Under the pieces are notes generated by a model. That model saw only the letters and a program-made list of their open reading frames with translations, was not told where the DNA came from and made no database searches. A stretch of 51,721 nt of DNA from Sphingomonas bacterium. GTDB lineage: Bacteria; Pseudomonadota; Alphaproteobacteria; Sphingomonadales; Sphingomonadaceae. The stretch is from assembly GCF_028292965.1 (NCBI RefSeq), contig NZ_JAQGLG010000139.1:1-51721 (forward strand), read 5' to 3'. Position 1 is the stretch's first letter. Each line of letters begins with the position of its first letter. Below, piece by piece: positions 43,126-50,580 of this stretch. The translations under genes were made by a program, and so were the position numbers.

Positions 43126-44003
43126 GTAGAAGACCTTCGAATCTGAAGGCCGCAAAACACCGCCGGGCGTCGATCTATGAGAGGCGACCGTATAGCATCT
43201 TCAACTGAACCAAAGGGTAATGTGCGCCGTCGCGGCGGTCCCGAATTGCGATTCCACAAAAGGCTTTCGAGAGTGAGAAATTTGCTAACGTCGAAATCGA
43301 CAAGTCGGCCGGCGATCATCGCCAACAGATTCTCCCATGAGCCGCGCGCGTTCTGGTGATCTCGACCACTCGTAGTCCGCTCGATCAGCTCTATGGCAGT
43401 AATCGGCCCATCATCGAGGATCGACGATGTTCGCAGTCGGAGGTCGAGATCAATCTCTTCATCAGGCACGAGTTCGCGCCAGAGCAAGTCCGTGTTCGAA
43501 CGAAGCGGCTCGGCAAGGAGCGCGCTCTCCAGGGTTACGCTGTAGCGCCAGCCCGGATGGCGCTCGACCTCATCCCGAATTGAGAGCAGCTCAGAAATAA
43601 CATCAGGCTTCCTGCATTCTGCATCCTGTTTTGTTTCGTGGAGTTCGGCACGACCGTCGATCACAACGGCGAAGTCGGGAGCCCTACGACGCATGCGGCC
43701 CTCTTCCAACACACGCAACCAAACCGGCTGAGCGCGCACGACCGTCGCCCGAGGTTCAAGCTGGACGACTTTGAGAAACCGGGTTTCCGATTGGGATTCT
43801 GAGACCCGCATCCCGAGTGGGAGTGTTGAGTAGATTAGCGATGTATTGCGGCGACGGCTGCGGGTGTGCACGCGGCGCACCGGTTCAGGACTGATGGTGA
43901 TGCCGCCTGGCCAAGTGGCGGCATCGGCCAACGGGAAGGCGTCCGCGCGATTGGGCACGCTGGGCGATGCGCTCGAACCGCTTTTAAGGACATCGTTTTG
44001 CAT
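43122..44003 (-). CDS. tnsA: TnsA-like endonuclease
   Basis: 293 residues. The N-terminal nuclease domain has E73 (SETRFL), D110 (APDFAVV) and E123-x-K125 (HETKQ), the PD-(D/E)xK arrangement of TnsA. A C-terminal helical/winged region follows. TnsA cuts the 5' ends so that the element leaves as a clean cut, distinguishing it from copy-in Tn5053/Mu types. It is first in the operon, preceded by a strong-looking promoter and palindrome. Confidence 0.9.
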   Translation of the reverse strand: MQNDVLKSGSSASPSVPNRADAFPLADAATWPGGITISPEPVRRVHTRSRRRNTSLIYSTLPLGMRVSESQSETRFLKVVQLEPRATVVRAQPVWLRVLEEGRMRRRAPDFAVVIDGRAELHETKQDAECRKPDVISELLSIRDEVERHPGWRYSVTLESALLAEPLRSNTDLLWRELVPDEEIDLDLRLRTSSILDDGPITAIELIERTTSGRDHQNARGSWENLLAMIAGRLVDFDVSKFLTLESLLWNRNSGPPRRRTLPFGSVEDAIRSPLIDRRPAVFCGLQIRRSST

Positions 44004-44030
44004 TGAACTCTCTGCCTCAGGTGTCAGGCG

Positions 44031-44059
44031 TATATCGTGCGCTTGACCAGCAGCGTCAA
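44031..44059 (-). promoter_or_regulatory. Promoter of the tnsABC-tniQ operon with overlapping inverted repeat
   Basis: On the minus strand TTGACG (44059-44054), 17 bases, GATATA (44036-44031), 28 bases before the tnsA ATG. The -35 box lies inside an inverted repeat CTTGAC-N7-GTCAAG (44042-44060), a likely repressor site. The palindrome of 44085-44113 lies just upstream. Confidence 0.5.
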
Positions 44060-44068
44060 GTAAAGCGA

Positions 44069-44152
44069 GACTAACACTACAGACCTCAGTGTTGAGTTTA
44101 ACTCAACACTGAGCATTATGGCTTAGATCGCATCACAAACTAACACCGAAAG
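44069..44152. repeat. Related 14-base motifs, possible TnsB sites at the transposon end
   Basis: Four copies of a motif ACT(C/A)AACAC(T/C)-N-AG type occur within 84 bases: GACTAACACTACAG from 44069, the two palindrome arms in opposite orientation, and ACTAACACCGAAAG from 44139. Tn7-like ends contain several TnsB-binding repeats, so this cluster is a reasonable candidate for the right end. It may instead be a regulator array. Confidence 0.4.
44085..44113. repeat. 29-bp palindrome upstream of tnsA
   Basis: Arms CTCAGTGTTGAGTT (44085-44098) and AACTCAACACTGAG (44100-44113) are exact complements around one central T. It is close to the -35 of the tnsA promoter and upstream of the divergent small gene. 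Candidates are an operator for a dimeric regulator, back-to-back TnsB-binding sites, or a hairpin used by single-strand processes. Confidence 0.9.
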
Positions 44153-44264
44153 ATAGTTAACGTGAATATATCTCTTGCGCGTGCTCCTAATACCAGCATA
44201 GGGAGACCTAAGAAGGCCCACGATTCGTGTATTCTGCGGAATTACTATTTGGAGATATGATAGA

Positions 44265-44459
44265 GTGCGCTTTCGTTTCATCCTAATCGGATCATCGCAA
44301 GCGTTGGTGGGGCGTGTGGACGTTGGCAGCTCGTTCGAGCTCGCAGCACTCATGAGTACCGCGCGGTTTGTGCCTCTTGAGACAGAAGACAATGATACTG
44401 GCGAAGTTCGCATTGCCCTAATACCAGTTGTCCGAATTCAGGTGATTCTAGAAGAATAA
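44265..44459 (+). CDS. Small hypothetical protein
   Basis: 64 residues from GTG 44265, with GGAG ten bases upstream, reading RFRFILIGSSQALVGRVDVGSSFELAALMSTARFVPLE and ending IPVVRIQVILEE. A mainly beta protein without a recognised family. It is divergent from tnsA and precedes the three-gene unknown operon by 57 bases, so it may be its first gene. Short length and GTG start keep confidence moderate. Confidence 0.4.
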   Translation: MRFRFILIGSSQALVGRVDVGSSFELAALMSTARFVPLETEDNDTGEVRIALIPVVRIQVILEE

Positions 44460-44516
44460 AATAGATATCATGTAGTATTGAAACAGATCATCAAATTAAA
44501 CTAGAGAGGAGAAAAA

Positions 44517-45089
44517 ATGCGAGATAAATTCATAGCCAAACAGGCATCTTTTCGCGCAAATGATATGCGTAAACTCATAAATTTTAACAGGCATAGCGGG
44601 CTGGAGCTTTATGATAGCTACAAAAGAAATGGAATTTTCCATACGCACGAGACGGATGTAGCTGCGGCAATCGGAATTCAAGCTCTTGACGCCATAACAA
44701 AAGCGGGTATTTCGGAGGGCCTTGTTCAAGGATACTTGAGCGAAATCGTCATCGATGGCCTCGTCTCCCTCGCGATGAAAGCCGAACTTTGGCAATCCCT
44801 AGGGGCGCCAGAAAGCGTTGCGCGCTGCCGGAGCTGGATCAGTGAGGGATCGGATCAAGCTCGCAAACGCCGAATCCAAGAACTGCTCGGCGTTCAAGAG
44901 CGCCGTTCGAACCGGTTTCTTTTGCTGAGCGGCGACCGTGAGCCGACGACCACCGACGATATCGCGAAACTGTATGCGCGAGCCGACGAGCCGCTGAGGA
45001 CGATTGTCGACGCATTGGCGCTTGCGAAAAGAGTCGAAGCCCTCGGCACGGGTGCGCTTTTCACACTCGAGCTAGAGCAAATGACATGA
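44517..45089 (+). CDS. Unrecognised protein, first of a coupled three-gene operon
   Basis: 190 residues, soluble, mostly helical; no domain recognised. N-terminal half FIAKQASFRANDMRKLINFNRHSG is coded by clearly AT-rich DNA (to about 44735), while the rest is GC-rich, so the gene may be a fusion of segments of different origin. AGAGGAG precedes ATG 44517 by seven bases. The stop overlaps the next gene (ATGA). Confidence 0.7.
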   Translation: MRDKFIAKQASFRANDMRKLINFNRHSGLELYDSYKRNGIFHTHETDVAAAIGIQALDAITKAGISEGLVQGYLSEIVIDGLVSLAMKAELWQSLGAPESVARCRSWISEGSDQARKRRIQELLGVQERRSNRFLLLSGDREPTTTDDIAKLYARADEPLRTIVDALALAKRVEALGTGALFTLELEQMT

Positions 45090-45778
45090 CGAGCGCAAAC
45101 GATACGAGTGACCGAAAATTCTGGGGGCACATCGGGTTGCGGTTCCCCGGCGCCACTCACACGAAGAAATTTCCTATCACCGCGGGCACAGTACATAAGC
45201 TGCGCCTGAAAATGTATTGGGGGCAAGGCGGGTCCCAATGGACCGCCGTAGAAACCTTAAACAACCGGGTTCTCGTATTCCAACCGAAACAGATGCAGCG
45301 CATTTGGTTGCTTGATAGTGCCAGTGAAGGCCCGACGGATGATTTCGCGTTGGAAACCACCATGGCGGATTATGCCGGCATTCCGACAGAACTTTATCGG
45401 CTGATGGCGCAATGGGCCGACGGCGGGGATGACTTTGAGCGTAACCAGTCAGCAGCTAAGCGAGAGGCAGCGCTTACCCTGATCAAGCGTGGTGGCTTCT
45501 CGGAACGCCCGCAGGACTTACGCGCTCTTCTGCGGCACACGGTCATCCATTTCGTCGACGGCACGACGACGAGTTACGAAGCCGACCGCCAGAACCTCGA
45601 TAACATCGTCGAGCTTGGAGAGGATTCCAACACTGAGATCGTGGACATTTCAGCGAGTAAAGGCGATGAATGCTATTGTCCCGTCGACATGTTGCGCATG
45701 ATCGACATTCCCTTGATTGAATTAGAGTCGGGGCAATCAGAGACGCAAGTCGGATTTGACGAAGAGGTTGTCGCGTGA
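45086..45778 (+). CDS. Unrecognised protein, second gene of the operon
   Basis: 230 residues, soluble. Starts MTSANDTSDRKFWGHIGLRFPG; other notable parts are YWGQGGSQWTAVETLNNRVLVFQPKQMQ and a C-terminal segment with GDECYCPVDML. No helicase, nuclease or transporter motif is seen. Coupled on both sides by stop/start overlaps, so it functions with its neighbours, probably as a stoichiometric partner. Confidence 0.7.
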   Translation: MTSANDTSDRKFWGHIGLRFPGATHTKKFPITAGTVHKLRLKMYWGQGGSQWTAVETLNNRVLVFQPKQMQRIWLLDSASEGPTDDFALETTMADYAGIPTELYRLMAQWADGGDDFERNQSAAKREAALTLIKRGGFSERPQDLRALLRHTVIHFVDGTTTSYEADRQNLDNIVELGEDSNTEIVDISASKGDECYCPVDMLRMIDIPLIELESGQSETQVGFDEEVVA

Positions 45779-46101
45779 GCGCCAAACTTCGAAAAATCCG
45801 AGCAAATGCGGAGCGTGTTCGCGTAGCAGTGGTCCAGACGCCAGCACGTCGAAGCAAAGATATCTTGGCTGAATGGATGGTCAAACAGAAAGAATATTCT
45901 AAAATGAGGTGGGCGGCGAAAGGACGATTCTCGAGTTCCTATGAGTTGATCTCCTACCTTTCCGACGAGCTTCCCAAAGGACGGCGGACTCGTGTGGCAA
46001 TTGCTGAAGATGCCCAAATCCCTGTCACGACGTTGTATTACCTCGTTAGGTCGGGCCAAGTGCCACGCGCGCCCGTCCGCGATGCATCCAAGGCTGCCTA
46101 G
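45775..46101 (+). CDS. Small basic protein with helix-turn-helix-like C-terminus
   Basis: 108 residues, basic. The segment RTRVAIAEDAQIPVTTLYYLVRSGQVPRA reads as a helix-turn-helix of the MerR/Xre-excisionase type, suggesting DNA binding at the end of the operon. GTG 45775 overlaps the second gene by GTGA. It could regulate the operon or serve as a targeting subunit. Confidence 0.65.
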   Translation: MSAKLRKIRANAERVRVAVVQTPARRSKDILAEWMVKQKEYSKMRWAAKGRFSSSYELISYLSDELPKGRRTRVAIAEDAQIPVTTLYYLVRSGQVPRAPVRDASKAA

Positions 46102-46276
46102 CCACTGTTCCTGCTTCGACTGCGAAACTTGGATCGGTTGGGATCGCCGCGCTTGCTGCTGTCGCCAGGGCTCGCATTCCTAGGCCGATGTTCAAGTCAT
46201 CTAAGCGAGGTCGTCTTCGTAGGGCTCATTTATCTGACCATTTAAGAGCCTCGTCCTCATCGCGTTCACTCTGAAA
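46102..46276. other. Intergenic gap between unknown operon and regulator
   Basis: 175 bases between convergent genes. No coding frame, promoter consensus or strong hairpin is apparent. It may hold the boundary between the two accessory modules. Confidence 0.5.
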
Positions 46277-46906
46277 TCAACTTAGACAGCTATAGCGCCC
46301 CTTTCGCCGCGATCCCACGTAGCTAACGAGGCCAGCCGCCTTGAGTCCGGCGATATCGCGACGTGCCGTCTTGGGGCTAACGCTCCAAACGGTTTCGATC
46401 TCACTTGCGGCGCAGCGATAACCCTGACCGACTCGGTCCAGAAACCAGTGTTGCCGTTCGTTGAGGTCAGCTGGATCAGGGTCATTCATAGGGTCACGTT
46501 TAGGGTCGCTTCCAGGGTCATTGGGCACACGCGGTGGTGGCGGGAAATCAGCGGCATTTTCCCCAGCGATATAGGCTGCGCGCGCAGCGGCCAGTGAATA
46601 GCGATCTACCGAGCTCCCCAACCCGCTCGCTGCCGGCCGTTCGATAAGGCCGAGCACGAAAGCCCGAATTACGGGCGACGACACCATGAGCCGTAAGAAA
46701 AATACAGTGTCGGGGCCATGTTGCCCTGACAGCCAATGCTTGGCCGCACGTTCGCTCGCATGGGTCTGCTGCATCAGCAACTTGACCGCACGATGGCTGT
46801 TGCCATGCTCCTTTTGCAGGAGTTCAGCCATCGTCCGGGCATAGGTTTCATGGTCGCTCAAGACGCCAGTCCATGCTGGTAATTTCCTGCCCCTTTTCGG
46901 CAACAT
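46277..46906 (-). CDS. Winged-helix regulator divergent from the recombinase
   Basis: 209 residues. The N-terminal helical region (ARTMAELLQKEHGNSHRAVKLLMQQTHASERAAKHWLSG) looks like a helix-turn-helix. A Pro/Asp-rich linker (PNDPGSDPKRDPMNDPDPADL) leads to a C-terminal DeoR-like winged helix (RCAASEIETVWSVSPKTARRDIAGLKAAGLVSYVGS). GGAGGAGG six bases before ATG 46906 fixes the start. It likely controls the divergent recombinase operon. Confidence 0.75.
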   Translation of the reverse strand: MLPKRGRKLPAWTGVLSDHETYARTMAELLQKEHGNSHRAVKLLMQQTHASERAAKHWLSGQHGPDTVFFLRLMVSSPVIRAFVLGLIERPAASGLGSSVDRYSLAAARAAYIAGENAADFPPPPRVPNDPGSDPKRDPMNDPDPADLNERQHWFLDRVGQGYRCAASEIETVWSVSPKTARRDIAGLKAAGLVSYVGSRRKGRYSCLS

Positions 46907-47034
46907 CTTCCGCCTCCTCCAACGGTAAATTGGTGCGGCTGAAAATGACGGCAGGGACCCGAAGATCTCGTGGCGATCGTTCGCCCGGCTCACCCTGATC
47001 TTAAATGCGTGATCAAGCGGAGGGAGGGCAACAA

Positions 47035-48606
47035 TTGCCGATTTATGATCCTCTCAGTGACGATAGGTCATCGCCGCCGTGCCAAGGAGTCCGGGCTGCG
47101 GAATATGTCCGCATGTCGACGGATCACCAGAAATATTCAACCGAAAACCAAGCCGATGCGATCCGGCACTATGCCGATGCGCGCGGCATTGGGATCGTGC
47201 GCACGTACGCCGATCAAGGCAAGAGCGGGCTCAAGATCGAAGGACGCGACGCGCTGCGCCAGTTGATCGACGATGTTCAGGCGGGCGACACTGATTTCAC
47301 GATGGTCCTGGTGTACGATGTCAGTCGATGGGGCCGGTTCCAAGACGCCGACGAAAGCGCCTATTATGAGTATATCTGTCGCCGCGCTGGAATCGCGGTG
47401 CAATATTGCGCTGAGCAGTTCGAGAATGACGGAAGCCCGGTTTCGACGATCGTCAAAGGCGTCAAGCGCGCAATGGCCGGCGAGTATAGCCGTGAACTTT
47501 CGACCAAGGTGTTTGCCGGCCAAGGCCGTCTGATCGAAAAGGGCTATCGCCAAGGCGGTCCCGCCGGTGTCGGCCTGCGGCGCACGCTGATCGACGAGTC
47601 TGGCGCAGTGAAGGGAATTCTCGGACGCGGCGAACATAAGAGCATCCAGACCGATCGCGTGATTTTGACGCCCGGCCCCGACGAGGAAGTTGAGCTTGTG
47701 CGGAGCATTTACCGGGCCTTCGTCCATGCCCGGCGCAATGAAGGCGAGATCGCGCACGATCTCAACGCACGCGGCATACCCACCGATCTGGGCCGTCCTT
47801 GGAGTAGGGGAACGGTCCACCAAATTCTGATCAACGAGAAATATGTCGGGGACAATGTCTGGAACCGCCGCTCATTCAAGCTGAAGAAGAAGCGGGTCCG
47901 TAATGTCCCCGAGATGTGGATTCGCTCGCCTGGCGCGTTCGAGGCCATTGTCGACCGGGAGTTGTTCGATGCCGCTCGGACGATCATAAACGCCCGTTCC
48001 TTCTCGCTGAGCGACGAGGACATGCTGCAGGCGCTGCGACATCTCTATCAGCAGTGCGGTCTGCTCTCAGGGATCGTCATCGACGAATGCGACGGCATGC
48101 CTTCCAGCAGCGCATATAGTTCTCGGTTTGGAAGCCTATTGACCGCTTACAGCCTCGTCGGGTTCACGCCCGAGCGGGACTATCGCTATGTCCAAATCAA
48201 TCGCGCGTTACGTAAGCTTCATCCCGACGTTTTGCGCAAGGTGGTTGATGGCCTCCGATCATTCGGTAGCGAGACGTGGCAGGACGAGGCGAACGATCGG
48301 GTGGTCGTCAACGGCGAGTTCAGCCTATCGGTTGTGATCGCTCGCTGCTTGCAGACCGAGACCGGTCTTCTGCGCTGGAAGCCGCGTTTTGACACCTCTC
48401 TCAATCCCGACATTACGATCGTCGTGCGAATGGACGGCGCCAACCAGGCTCCGCTGGATTATTACCTTTTCGCGCGCATCGAACGGCTATCCGAGAAACT
48501 ACGTCTTGGTGAAGACAATGCCCTCGATCTCGACGCCTACCGCTTCGACGATCTTGACCTACTCTATGCCATCGCCGCGCCCGATTCCTTGCCGGAGGCC
48601 GCCTGA
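47035..48606 (+). CDS. Large serine recombinase/invertase
   Basis: 523 residues. The resolvase domain has R26/S28 in AAEYVRMSTDHQKYSTENQ and VYDVSRWGRFQD. A recombinase domain follows (GEIAHDLNARGIPTDLGRPWSRGTVHQILINEKYVGDNVWNRRS). The C-terminus lacks the Cys-rich zinc ribbon expected of phage integrases. TTG 47035 is chosen because GGAGGGAGG lies six bases upstream; ATG 47005 is the alternative. The stop overlaps the next gene by one base (TGATG). It probably integrates, excises or inverts DNA together with the two ParB-like proteins. Confidence 0.87.
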   Translation: MPIYDPLSDDRSSPPCQGVRAAEYVRMSTDHQKYSTENQADAIRHYADARGIGIVRTYADQGKSGLKIEGRDALRQLIDDVQAGDTDFTMVLVYDVSRWGRFQDADESAYYEYICRRAGIAVQYCAEQFENDGSPVSTIVKGVKRAMAGEYSRELSTKVFAGQGRLIEKGYRQGGPAGVGLRRTLIDESGAVKGILGRGEHKSIQTDRVILTPGPDEEVELVRSIYRAFVHARRNEGEIAHDLNARGIPTDLGRPWSRGTVHQILINEKYVGDNVWNRRSFKLKKKRVRNVPEMWIRSPGAFEAIVDRELFDAARTIINARSFSLSDEDMLQALRHLYQQCGLLSGIVIDECDGMPSSSAYSSRFGSLLTAYSLVGFTPERDYRYVQINRALRKLHPDVLRKVVDGLRSFGSETWQDEANDRVVVNGEFSLSVVIARCLQTETGLLRWKPRFDTSLNPDITIVVRMDGANQAPLDYYLFARIERLSEKLRLGEDNALDLDAYRFDDLDLLYAIAAPDSLPEAA

Positions 48607-49514
48607 TGTCCGCCGTGCGTCCCAATCGAACCGAGATGGTCCCAATCGCGCGGATCACGGTCCTGAACCCTCGCGCCCGCAACAAGCGCCAGCACCGTGA
48701 GATCGTCAACAATATCGAGGCGATCGGCTTAAAACGCCCGATCACGGTGAGCCGTCGCGACGGCCCTGGTGGTCCGCGCTACGACTTGGTGTGCGGCGAA
48801 GGCCGGCTTGAAGCCTTCCAGATGCTCGGTCAGACCGAGATCCCCGCCGTCGTGATCGAAGCGAGCGAGAACGAATGTCTGGTGATGAGTCTCGTCGAGA
48901 ATATCGCAAGGCGTACGCCGCGACCGATCGACATCATGCGAGAGATTGGTGCGCTCAAGGCGCGGGGTTACACCGATGTTGCGATAGGGGAGAAGATTGG
49001 CGTCGGCGCGTCCTGGGTCAATATGATCAGTTCGCTTCTCGAACGGGGTGAAGAGCGCCTCGTCTCGGCGGTCGAGACGGGTCTCATTCCGATCACGCTG
49101 GCAATGGAAATATCCAAGGCGGAATCGGAAGAGTCACAGAATCTGCTGCTTGATGCCTATGAGACGGGAAAATTGAGGGGCAAGAAGCTGGCAGCCGTCA
49201 GACGCATCCTCGATCTTCGCATGAGGGCGCAAGGCAAAGGCCTCCCGACTGGAAGGCTTGGCCGGAAGGGTCACAGTCGCCGCCTCACTGCCAATGATTT
49301 AATGCAGGTCTATCAGCGTGAGGCGGAAAAACAGCGCCTGCTAGTCAAGAAATCGGATTTCACCCAGACGCGTCTGCTCTTCGTCGTCGAGGCGATCAAA
49401 GACCTGTTGGCCGAAGAGAGTTTTATCAACCTCCTTCGCGCGGAAGGGCTCGCTACAATGCCCCGCGCCTTGTCCATGCGTATTGCGGGAGAGAATGATG
49501 ACTGGCGCGCTTGA
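48606..49514 (+). CDS. ParB/RepB-like DNA-binding protein 1
   Basis: 302 residues. A ParB N-terminal domain with GEGRLEAFQMLGQTEIPAVV and SLVENIARRTPRPIDIMREI (boxes I and II of the ParB CTPase fold) is followed by a helix-turn-helix (GYTDVAIGEKIGVGASWVNMISSL) and a basic helical tail. ParB proteins load on DNA with CTP. There is no ParA here, so ordinary plasmid segregation is unlikely. It is coupled to the recombinase and to the second ParB-like gene. Confidence 0.85.
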   Translation: MSAVRPNRTEMVPIARITVLNPRARNKRQHREIVNNIEAIGLKRPITVSRRDGPGGPRYDLVCGEGRLEAFQMLGQTEIPAVVIEASENECLVMSLVENIARRTPRPIDIMREIGALKARGYTDVAIGEKIGVGASWVNMISSLLERGEERLVSAVETGLIPITLAMEISKAESEESQNLLLDAYETGKLRGKKLAAVRRILDLRMRAQGKGLPTGRLGRKGHSRRLTANDLMQVYQREAEKQRLLVKKSDFTQTRLLFVVEAIKDLLAEESFINLLRAEGLATMPRALSMRIAGENDDWRA

Positions 49515-50460
49515 CCATCATCCTGTCGGCCAGGACGCCGGCATTCGCATAGCGTTCGACCGAAATTTCCTCACCGTCCCTGTCAATGCCATTGTACCCC
49601 TCAAGACCCTGCCCGACGGCGCGCGTGAAAGCCGGGCCTTCTCACAGGTTCTAAGCTCGGTGCGTGCCATAGGTCTGGTCGAAGCTCCAGTTGTTGTCGC
49701 CGGTGATGCGGGTTCCGGCGTCTATTTTCTGCTTGATGGGCATCTACGTATCGAGGTGTTGAAAGAGCTCGGCATCACCGAGGTGGAGTGCCTAATTGCC
49801 ACCGACGACGACACGTACACCTATAACAAACGCGTCAACCGAATACCGCCGATCCAAGAGCATCGGATGATCGCCCGGGCCATGCAACGCGGCGTTTCCT
49901 CGGCTGATATCGCTGACGCTCTCAATCTTCAGGTCCAGTCGGTTCTCAGGCGCTCGCGCTTGCTCCAAGGCATAAGCGCCGAAGCCGCCGAGATGCTCAA
50001 GAACACCCCCTGCTCGATGAAAATCTTCGACATCTTGCGGCAGATGTCCTCGGTCCGGCAAATCGAGGCGGCCGACTTTATGATCGGGCAAAATAATTTC
50101 TCGGTGATGTTTGCCCGTGCGTTGCTTGCCGCCACACCAGAGGGCCAACTCGTTGCTACGAAGAAGGGTCGGGGCAACGGTGCGCCGACTCCGTCAAGCC
50201 AGCAGATTGCCCGGATGGAGCGTGAGTTGGCGGCGCTCCAGACCCAGGTCAAGTCTGTAGAGGAGACCTATGGCATCGACACTTTGCATCTGACGGTGGC
50301 GCGCGGTTATGTCGCTAAGCTGCTCGCCAATGGGCGTGTCACACGGTGGCTCGCAAACCATCGCCTGGAATATTTAAGTGAGTTCCAAAGGATCGCCGAG
50401 ATCGATTCCATCGCTCCAATGGTTGACAGTTCCGAGGGTCGAGCGCCGCAAGGTGAGTGA
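49498..50460 (+). CDS. ParB/RepB-like protein 2 with RepB C-terminal domain
   Basis: 320 residues. The N-terminal ParB-like domain has a degenerate motif (YFLLDGHLRIEVLKELG instead of GERR). A helix-turn-helix follows (VSSADIADALNLQVQSVLRRSRLLQG), with a helical C-terminus like the RepB plasmid-partition domain. It overlaps gene 1 by 17 bases. ATG 49498 has GGGAG six bases before; ATG 49495 is close. The trio recombinase-ParB-RepB recurs on proteobacterial islands without known role. Confidence 0.82.
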   Translation: MTGALDHHPVGQDAGIRIAFDRNFLTVPVNAIVPLKTLPDGARESRAFSQVLSSVRAIGLVEAPVVVAGDAGSGVYFLLDGHLRIEVLKELGITEVECLIATDDDTYTYNKRVNRIPPIQEHRMIARAMQRGVSSADIADALNLQVQSVLRRSRLLQGISAEAAEMLKNTPCSMKIFDILRQMSSVRQIEAADFMIGQNNFSVMFARALLAATPEGQLVATKKGRGNGAPTPSSQQIARMERELAALQTQVKSVEETYGIDTLHLTVARGYVAKLLANGRVTRWLANHRLEYLSEFQRIAEIDSIAPMVDSSEGRAPQGE

Positions 50461-50580
50461 CCGGAAATCGGTCTTTCGTTCATCCGGCGTGCCTCTTCGG
50501 TCTCCAGACCGCCATATCCTTGGTGTCGTGCATGCCATGTTGGCATTGAATCGTCGCGGCTTGTGCCGCAAACAAGCTCG

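Larger units (their letters stand above)
38163..44152 (-). mobile_element. Tn7-like transposition module TnsA-TnsB-TniB(TnsC)-TniQ
   Basis: Four genes transcribed leftward and joined by four-base stop/start overlaps encode TnsA endonuclease, TnsB DDE transposase, TniB/TnsC ATPase and a TniQ/TnsD target-site factor. This is the complete heteromeric set for cut-and-paste Tn7-like transposition. In Tn7 the tnsA gene lies next to the right end, so the end is expected within 44004-44264. That region indeed has a palindrome and related repeats. The left end was not located; the DUF4238 and exonuclease genes may be cargo. No Cas effector or CRISPR is adjacent. Confidence 0.85.

Noticed and set aside
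35999..44264. CRISPR-associated transposon (CAST)
   Set aside because: TnsABC-TniQ alone are present. No Cas protein and no array of spaced direct repeats can be seen in the window.
44123..44413. 96-residue minus-strand frame between tnsA and the unknown operon
   Set aside because: No ribosome site and no protein-like composition; overlaps the better supported plus-strand small gene.
47005..47034. ATG start of the serine recombinase at 47005
   Set aside because: No ribosome site ahead of it, whereas GGAGGGAGG is correctly spaced from TTG 47035; kept only as an alternative.
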